DNA of 12,810 bases, from positions 1 to 12,810 of the forward strand of contig JAJCYL010000089.1 of the NCBI GenBank assembly GCA_029262955.1. The letters run 5' to 3'. Position 1 is the stretch's first letter; each line of letters opens with the position of its first letter. The stretch comes from Cytophagales bacterium (GTDB lineage Bacteria; Bacteroidota; Bacteroidia; Cytophagales; Cyclobacteriaceae). Made by a program: the position numbers and the translations under genes. Positions 8,170 through 12,810 of the stretch are shown piece after piece. The notes beneath the pieces were generated by a model. It saw only the letters and a program-made list of their open reading frames with translations, did not search any database and was not told the DNA's origin.

Positions 8170-9416
8170 CTTATTGTGGTTATAGCAAATAGTTTTGCAG
8201 CCCTGACCAATTCATTAAGTTCTATATATTCATTGGGATAATGAGCCACCTTAGTTTCTCCAGGCCCGATGACAACCGCCGGTATTCCACCTACTGCTCC
8301 TAAAATACCCGCATCTGTGCCCCACGGAGAGGCCTCAATTTTAACGCGCTCGTTAAATAGACTTTCATAATTTTCTACTAAAAGGTCAACAAAAGGATGA
8401 CCGATTTCTACGCTGTTGGGTACCCATTGAGCGCCAAAAAATTGCAACCTGGCGGGATGATCTTTAAACCAGCTATCATGTGCCGACAAAGCATCCATAC
8501 ATTGCTGTAAATCCAATTTAGTTTCCTCGATTGATTCTTCCGGGCCCACCCCAATCCTGCCTTCAAGAGTTACAAGATCGGGCACGGAGGACGGCCATGT
8601 TCCTCCCTCTACTTTCCCAACATTTATGGGAAGTGGTATAGGTATTCCATCATATAAAGGGTCTTTTATATGAACATTTCGTTTCTTCTCAAGTGCCAAT
8701 ATTGCCTGATGCACTTTCCAGGCCTTTTCAATTGCAGAGATGCCCTCGTATCTAGTACCTCCGTGGGCTGATAGCCCTTCAATGGTTACCCGAAACCAAA
8801 GTGATCCCTGCTGCTTGACAAATAATTTTAGTTTGGTTGGTTCGGGAATAATTGCTGCGTCTGCCTTGTAGCCCCGCAATACAGCAGCTAGAGTACCGGC
8901 ACCCCCCGATTCTTCTTCAATTACGGACTGGAATATAACATCCCCCTTGAGTTTTATACCTGATCTTATGATGGCTTCCATTGCAAGTATCAATGAAACA
9001 TTGCCTCCCTTCATATCAGTAGTTCCGCGGCCAAACATTTTACCATCTTCAATCATTCCTGAATAGGGATCGGCGTCCCATTTGGTGACATCACCCTCGG
9101 GTACTACATCTATATGACCATTCAATATCAGTGATCTGCCACCCCCCTGCCCTCTTAACACGCCGACCACATTAGGGCTGTCCTGAAAGTCCTTTCTAGT
9201 GGAGACGAAGTAGGGGTTTTTCTTCAATTCCCTAAGTTGAGGTTCCCAAACGTCGATCTCAAGTTGCAACTGCTTCAATTTGCTAATCACCACCTCCTGT
9301 GCACATTTTTCGTTGTTTTGCACACTAGGTTGTTCCACCATTCTTTTCAGCAGGGAAAAAGCTTCGTCTTTGTGCTCATCGATATAGCTCTCAATAAGCT
9401 TGATCAATTCAGTCAT
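8151..9416 (-). CDS. yodQ: M20-family ArgE/DapE-type deacylase (YodQ-like)
   Basis: A cytoplasmic, probably di-zinc amidohydrolase. By operon position it is a candidate for removing the acetyl group late in the acetyl-beta-lysine route (4-acetamidobutyryl-CoA or 4-acetamidobutyrate to 4-aminobutyrate); this substrate is inferred. The 421 residues show the full M20 signature: His101 and Asp103 in NGHIDVVP, Asp134 in GTTDMKGG, Glu168 and Glu169 in EEESGG, Glu192 in PEPT, and His392 in VAHYPNEY. The dimerisation-domain His218 lies in LSAHGG. No signal peptide is present. The ATG overlaps the yodR stop (ATGA), which fixes the start and suggests translational coupling. Sequence alone cannot exclude acetylornithine or succinyl-diaminopimelate deacylase activity, but the neighbours argue against both. 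Confidence 0.88.
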   Translation of the reverse strand: MTELIKLIESYIDEHKDEAFSLLKRMVEQPSVQNNEKCAQEVVISKLKQLQLEIDVWEPQLRELKKNPYFVSTRKDFQDSPNVVGVLRGQGGGRSLILNGHIDVVPEGDVTKWDADPYSGMIEDGKMFGRGTTDMKGGNVSLILAMEAIIRSGIKLKGDVIFQSVIEEESGGAGTLAAVLRGYKADAAIIPEPTKLKLFVKQQGSLWFRVTIEGLSAHGGTRYEGISAIEKAWKVHQAILALEKKRNVHIKDPLYDGIPIPLPINVGKVEGGTWPSSVPDLVTLEGRIGVGPEESIEETKLDLQQCMDALSAHDSWFKDHPARLQFFGAQWVPNSVEIGHPFVDLLVENYESLFNERVKIEASPWGTDAGILGAVGGIPAVVIGPGETKVAHYPNEYIELNELVRAAKLFAITTIRWCEIA

Positions 9417-10072
9417 TGGTTATGTTCTTTTAATTGAAGCGAATTCGTAAACTCGGCTTCAGTATGGTTCTCGATGTCTTTCAGGGTGTATCCCGCCATT
9501 ATTTCCTCCAATGATAGTTGAGCTTCCGTAATTTGAAACACCGCCATTTCGGTAATGATTTTCTTTACACAGTTAAATGCAGTGATGGGGAGGGTACACT
9601 TTCTAACAATTTTCGGCTTCCCGTCTTTTTCACAATGCTGCATGAGGGCAATAAGATTTTTAGTCCCATAGGCAAGTTCCATTGCTCCTCCAACACCCGG
9701 TACACGCTTTCCGGGTACGATCCAATTGGCAAGGTCGCCATTTTCACTTACCTGCAAAGCCCCAAGAATAGCCATGTCAATCCTGCCACTCCTGATCATA
9801 CCAAAGGCAATAGCACTATCGAAATAACTGCCGCCATCAACAATGCTAACAGGGTAACCAGCAGCATTTCCCAGCGCACCATCCGGGTTTTCTTTAGGGG
9901 TGGGCCCAAACCCAAGTATGCCATTTTCCGATTGAAATAACACTTTAGTAGATGAATCCAGCAAATCTGGTATCAGTGAAGGAATTCCAATACCCAGATT
10001 TACAATCATGCCGTCAGCTATTTCAAGGGATGCTCTTTTTGCGATCTTTTGTCGGGTATCTCCCATATCCAT
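9413..10072 (-). CDS. yodR: 3-oxoacid CoA-transferase, subunit B (YodR-like)
   Basis: Catalytic subunit of a heteromeric class I CoA-transferase; it moves CoA from a donor such as succinyl-CoA or acetyl-CoA to a 3-oxo acid. By context the acceptor is inferred to be 3-oxo-6-acetamidohexanoate. The chosen product is 219 residues, normal for the subunit. The oxyanion-type stretch NLGIGIP (25-31) and the SENG motif with catalytic Glu49 are present, followed by GFGPTP, as in AtoA/ScoB proteins. The frame can begin at TTG 10078, ATG 10072 or ATG 10066; 10072 is picked as the first ATG. All three lie inside the 3' end of the A-subunit gene, so an overlap of 49-61 bases is unavoidable. The stop overlaps yodQ by ATGA. 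Confidence 0.9.
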   Translation of the reverse strand: MDMGDTRQKIAKRASLEIADGMIVNLGIGIPSLIPDLLDSSTKVLFQSENGILGFGPTPKENPDGALGNAAGYPVSIVDGGSYFDSAIAFGMIRSGRIDMAILGALQVSENGDLANWIVPGKRVPGVGGAMELAYGTKNLIALMQHCEKDGKPKIVRKCTLPITAFNCVKKIITEMAVFQITEAQLSLEEIMAGYTLKDIENHTEAEFTNSLQLKEHNQ

Positions 10073-10743
10073 TTCCAATTAATTCCCCCGGAGGGTACCA
10101 GATAATTTACATATATTCCAGGAACCACAACCTCCTCCGGATCAAGTTGTCCCATAGCCACAATTTCGTCGGCCTCTACTATGGTTGTTTTACCTGCCAT
10201 CGCAATAATAGGATTGTTGTTGCGGGCCGTTTTATTAAACGTTAGATTTCCAAATGTGTCGGCTTTGGCAGCATGAACAATTCCAACATCGCCAGTTAGC
10301 GGTGATTCAAAAAGGAATTCTTTATTGTCAATTTTAACTACTGTTTTATTTTCGGCCAGAATCGTACCTTTTCCGACATCAGTTAAGATACCATTCAGTC
10401 CAACTCCTCCGGCTCTAATTCGTTCATTAAGAATCCCCTGGGGCGAAAATTCAACTTTTAGTTTTCCCTCGTGCATCAACTCACCTGCAATCGGGTTAGA
10501 ACCAATGTGAGACGCAATCAGGGATTTTGCCCTTTTAAGGACGATAAATTTGCCTATTCCAATCCAGGGAAATCCTGCGTCATTTCCTATAAGATTGACC
10601 TCTTTTACACCACTTTCAATTAAACAATCAATTAATGATGGCGGTGTACCTACTCCGCCAAATCCACTATATAACAGCTTCATCTCATCAAAGAATAGCT
10701 TTTTCACTACCTCATAATCAACAACTTTGTTAAAGATATCCAT
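10018..10743 (-). CDS. yodS: 3-oxoacid CoA-transferase, subunit A (YodS-like)
   Basis: Partner subunit of the CoA-transferase encoded by the overlapping downstream gene; it contributes CoA binding, and the two subunits would form the active heteromer in the cytoplasm. The 241 residues are typical. The glycine-rich loop GFGGVGTPP (27-35) and NLIGNDAG (about 50-57) are characteristic, as is the C-terminal VVVPGIYV. Only one base separates its ATG from the aminotransferase stop, so the two are surely co-transcribed. Its last 18 codons overlap the start of subunit B in another frame. Acetoacetate cannot be excluded as a substrate, but the yodT-yodS-yodR-yodQ-ablB order points to a lysine-derived 3-oxo acid. 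Confidence 0.9.
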   Translation of the reverse strand: MDIFNKVVDYEVVKKLFFDEMKLLYSGFGGVGTPPSLIDCLIESGVKEVNLIGNDAGFPWIGIGKFIVLKRAKSLIASHIGSNPIAGELMHEGKLKVEFSPQGILNERIRAGGVGLNGILTDVGKGTILAENKTVVKIDNKEFLFESPLTGDVGIVHAAKADTFGNLTFNKTARNNNPIIAMAGKTTIVEADEIVAMGQLDPEEVVVPGIYVNYLVPSGGINWKWIWEIPDKRSQKEHPLK

Positions 10744-10744
10744 T

Positions 10745-12022
10745 CTATAAAGCCTTATTAACCTGACTTATTGATTGATCCAATATCTCTAACATTAGCC
10801 GGGTTTCCTCTTCGGAAATGATAAACGGAGGAGCAATCAGGATCCCATTTTCATCCTTGCCATTTGGGCCCCCTACCGATGGATAGACCAAAAGTCCGTT
10901 CTTAAAGCAGCAATCTATTATTTTAGCCTGTAGTCCTTTTAGGGAGGGAGAAAATTCCATTCCCAGCAATAAACCCTTCCCCCTTAAGCCCGATATAAAA
11001 TCATATTTACCTTTTAACCCACTTAGATAATTCATGATAATCTTTCCTGTTTTAGAGACATTCTCCATCAACCTGTCTTCTTCTATGATTTCAAGTACTT
11101 TCAATGCCGTCGCACAGGAGAGCGGATGTCCGCTATAGGTGTGTCCACTCATAATTATGCCACTTCCTTTTTTGATCGGTTCAAGAATTGAAGCACGCAT
11201 CAGTGTGGCCGCAATAGGGGCATAACCTGCTCCCAGGCTTTTACCAATAGTCACGATGTCAGCAACAGTCGACCAGTGTTCAAGGGCAAACCATTTGCCG
11301 GTCCTGCCAATTCCAGTCATTACCTCATCCGCAATAAGCAGAATGCCCTGACTATCGCAAAGTCTCTTGATGGCTTCGTAATATCCATCCGGTGGTACCA
11401 TTGCAGTTCCTGCAGCCCCTATGATCGGTTCAACCACCAATCCGGCAATTTTTTCAGCGCCTGTTTCTTTAATTACCTGGTCAAGCTCCTGTAAATGAAT
11501 TTCTAACGAATCGTTTTCAAGGTCTGCCGTCAGATTCCTGGGATTTTTAATCAGAGAATGTTCAAATCTCTGTCTGCGAATCTGATGACCGGATATTGAT
11601 AGCGCTCCGAGGGTAATGCCATGATAACTCTTTTGACGGGTAATGAATTGATATTTTTCAGGTTGTCCATTTTCCTGCCAGTATTGTATGGCAACCTTCA
11701 AGGCAGTTTCTATTGCCTCGGAGCCGCCATTTACAAAAAAAGCATGATCGTATTTCTCGCCAGATACTTTAAATAATTTATCAGCCAGTTGCTCTGCTTC
11801 ATATGAACCAAATTGCGAGCGATAGACATATTGAAGTTTATCGAGCTGTTGTTTCATCAAAGCTGTCAGTTTGGTATGAGAATGCCCAATTGAACACGCA
11901 ACCGGGCCGGAGGATCCGTCAATATAAGCTTTGCCCTCTTCGTCATAAATGTAAATGCCTGAGGCAGATACTGCTTTGCGGTATATTTTATTGAGAACGG
12001 GTTGGATGTTGTGACTGGTCAT
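10745..12022 (-). CDS. yodT: Class III PLP aminotransferase (YodT-like)
   Basis: A PLP-dependent omega-aminotransferase family enzyme in the cytoplasm. By operon context it is the candidate for transaminating N6-acetyl-beta-lysine at the 3-amino group to 3-oxo-6-acetamidohexanoate; this substrate is inferred from the classical Pseudomonas beta-lysine pathway. The 425 residues contain NGGSEA (98-103) for phosphate binding, SYHG (132-135), EPI (198-200), Asp232 in ADEVMTG contacting the pyridine nitrogen, and Schiff-base Lys261 in TIGKSLGAGYAP, with SGHTYSGHP (292-300) near the cofactor. It is the first gene of the seven-gene - strand operon. No Shine-Dalgarno sequence is evident ahead of the ATG. 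Ornithine, acetylornithine or 4-aminobutyrate transaminase activity are the main alternatives. Confidence 0.88.
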   Translation of the reverse strand: MTSHNIQPVLNKIYRKAVSASGIYIYDEEGKAYIDGSSGPVACSIGHSHTKLTALMKQQLDKLQYVYRSQFGSYEAEQLADKLFKVSGEKYDHAFFVNGGSEAIETALKVAIQYWQENGQPEKYQFITRQKSYHGITLGALSISGHQIRRQRFEHSLIKNPRNLTADLENDSLEIHLQELDQVIKETGAEKIAGLVVEPIIGAAGTAMVPPDGYYEAIKRLCDSQGILLIADEVMTGIGRTGKWFALEHWSTVADIVTIGKSLGAGYAPIAATLMRASILEPIKKGSGIIMSGHTYSGHPLSCATALKVLEIIEEDRLMENVSKTGKIIMNYLSGLKGKYDFISGLRGKGLLLGMEFSPSLKGLQAKIIDCCFKNGLLVYPSVGGPNGKDENGILIAPPFIISEEETRLMLEILDQSISQVNKAL

Positions 12023-12139
12023 CGATCAATAAATAGTGTATAACACATTCATTTTAACCCCACTTATATCTTGCATCCACAGATTTGCAGTAGCTTAAGG
12101 TAAGGTAGAAAAATCGGCGCAATTAATAATTTTTTAGGC

Positions 12140-12170
12140 GTTGAAAATTTCATCAAAAATTGCTTTCAAC
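12140..12170. repeat. Inverted repeat, candidate operator
   Basis: GTTGAAA (12140-12146) and its exact reverse complement TTTCAAC (12164-12170) are separated by 17 bases, with arm centres 24 bases apart. The right arm and spacer end overlap the proposed -33 element of the symporter promoter. That layout would suit a dimeric regulator, but a single 7-base repeat in AT-rich DNA can arise by chance. Confidence 0.3.
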
Positions 12171-12188
12171 TGGTTGTGCATAACTTTT
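12160..12188 (+). promoter_or_regulatory. Candidate Bacteroidota-type promoter for the symporter
   Basis: TTG (12160-12162), an 18-base spacer and TAACTTTT (12181-12188) match the Bacteroidota primary-sigma pattern TTG-N17-23-TAnnTTTG at all but the last position. It lies about 90 bases before the likely symporter start, implying a leader of roughly 80 bases. Inferred by eye. Confidence 0.35.
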
Positions 12189-12276
12189 AACGAATGAGGT
12201 AAGCAGTATTCAACGATAAATATATATTTTTAGCAGTCTGACACTCAAATGATTTTAATAACTAAATTATAAGTCA

Positions 12277-12810
12277 CTGCATTGGATTGATCTGCTGATT
12301 TTTGTTACCTATCTCCTGGCAATGCTGGGCATTGGTTTTTATTTCTTTTTGAAGAACAAATCAAAAGAAGATTACTATGTCGGTAAGCGTGAAATGTCAG
12401 CAGGTCATGTTGGCCTTTCAGTAGCCGCTACGGATGTAGGTGGTGGGTTCTCTATTGGGCTTGGTGGGTTGGGTTTTACCATGGGTATTTCAGGTAGCTG
12501 GATGCTTTTCACCGGGATATTAGGAGCCTGGATAAGTGTGGTCTTTTTAATACCAAGAATATACCCTCTAGGCAGAAAGCATATGTTCCTGAGTTTCCCT
12601 CAAACACTGGGATTCTATTACGATATCCGCCCGGCAGTTATGGCCGGTGTTATTTCCTTCATTGGTTACATTGGGTTTACTAGTTCACAAATATTGGCCG
12701 GTGCCAAGCTTGCTTCTGCTACATTTCCTGAAATCTCCACATCAGATGCCGTCTTAATAATTGGCATAATTGCTATTGTATATACTGTCGCCGGGGGACT
12801 AAAAGCGGTA
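12277..12810 (+). CDS. Sodium/solute symporter, SSS family (3' partial)
   Basis: Inner-membrane Na+-coupled uptake carrier; the substrate is unknown. About 178 codons are present and the frame is open to the window edge; full members have roughly 450-600 residues. Visible features are a first membrane segment (LLIFVTYLLAMLGIGFYFF), the family-typical KEDYYVGKREMSAGHVGLS, then SVAATDVGGGFSIGLGG, where the family's Na+ and substrate sites begin, and at least three more hydrophobic segments. The frame opens after a TAA at 12259-12261 and has no ATG, GTG or TTG before the first helix. The start given is a CTG at 12277 (reading M-HWIDLL); ATT at 12286 is an alternative, and the first in-frame ATG (12322) would cut the first helix in half. 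Divergence from the lysine-type operon suggests, without proving, co-regulation. Confidence 0.85.
   Translation, partial: MHWIDLLIFVTYLLAMLGIGFYFFLKNKSKEDYYVGKREMSAGHVGLSVAATDVGGGFSIGLGGLGFTMGISGSWMLFTGILGAWISVVFLIPRIYPLGRKHMFLSFPQTLGFYYDIRPAVMAGVISFIGYIGFTSSQILAGAKLASATFPEISTSDAVLIIGIIAIVYTVAGGLKAV

Larger units (their letters stand above)
12023..12276. promoter_or_regulatory. Divergent intergenic regulatory region
   Basis: This AT-rich 254-base gap separates the lysine-type operon (- strand) from the symporter (+ strand) and must carry promoters for both. No small ORF or RNA gene was recognised. A 12-base AT palindrome at 12218-12229 is probably a composition effect. For the - strand operon a weak candidate promoter is TTG (12122-12120), 17 bases, then TACCTTAA (12102-12095), which matches the Bacteroidota -33/-7 pattern (TTG, TAnnTTTG) only partly. 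Confidence 0.5.

Noticed and set aside
9518..9940. A 140-codon + strand frame opposite subunit B.
   Set aside because: It lies antisense to a well-recognised CoA-transferase gene, has no recognisable protein features, and is a codon-bias shadow.
9413..10743. AtoDA-type acetoacetate CoA-transferase for short-chain fatty acid use.
   Set aside because: No thiolase, AtoE-like permease or regulator is adjacent; the aminotransferase, deacylase and AblB neighbours match the yod gene order instead.
12218..12229. Perfect 12-base palindrome AAATATATATTT in the divergent region.
   Set aside because: Pure A/T sequence in an AT-rich spacer; such palindromes are expected by chance and no partner element was seen.
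1..12810. A defence system, phage region or mobile element as the main novelty.
   Set aside because: No nuclease, transposase, integrase, reverse transcriptase, CRISPR repeats or terminal repeats were recognised; the genes are metabolic and tightly arranged in operons.

Overview
The window looks like part of a Bacteroidota chromosome, possibly from the Cytophagales or Flavobacteriia side. The reasons are moderate-to-low GC, almost no Shine-Dalgarno sequences, a prenyltransferase and Idi of Bacteroidota flavour, and secreted TolB-propeller and CocE-type hydrolases. This placement is inferred from protein recognition, not from a search. No rRNA, tRNA, CRISPR array, insertion sequence or phage gene was seen. 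Coding density is high: the longest gap is the 254-base divergent region at 12023-12276.

Left block (2-2923, + strand): a three-gene isoprenoid/triterpenoid operon. It starts with the 3' two-thirds of an oxidosqualene cyclase, cut by the window edge. The cyclase has the DCTAE protonation motif and the Tyr/His/Ile triad typical of cycloartenol synthases. It overlaps a trans-polyprenyl diphosphate synthase by ATGA, and a type 1 isopentenyl-diphosphate isomerase follows. The last two could supply C5 to C15/C20 precursors and the first cyclises the C30 product. Sterol-type cyclases are rare in bacteria, and very rare in Bacteroidota.

Right block (12022 down to 2950, - strand): a tightly packed seven-gene operon with ATGA junctions, overlaps and gaps of a few bases. 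Its first five genes follow the Bacillus subtilis order yodT-yodS-yodR-yodQ-yodP: class III aminotransferase, CoA-transferase A and B subunits, M20 deacylase, and beta-lysine N-acetyltransferase (AblB). Read against the classical Pseudomonas beta-lysine route, they fit: acetylation of beta-lysine, transamination to 3-oxo-6-acetamidohexanoate, CoA activation, thiolysis by a thiolase not seen here, then deacetylation towards 4-aminobutyrate. Lysine 2,3-aminomutase (kamA), which makes beta-lysine, is absent from the window. The operon continues into two exported hydrolases: a TolB-like propeller fused to a CehA/McbA PHP metallohydrolase, and a CocE/X-Pro-dipeptidyl-peptidase-type serine hydrolase. 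A U-tract terminator for this operon lies inside the 3' end of the convergent idi gene.

Far right (about 12277-12810, + strand): the start of a sodium/solute symporter (SSS family), divergent from the lysine operon and running off the window. It has no ATG, GTG or TTG start in a sensible place. The shared intergenic region holds a candidate Bacteroidota-type promoter for the symporter and a 7-base inverted repeat that could be an operator.
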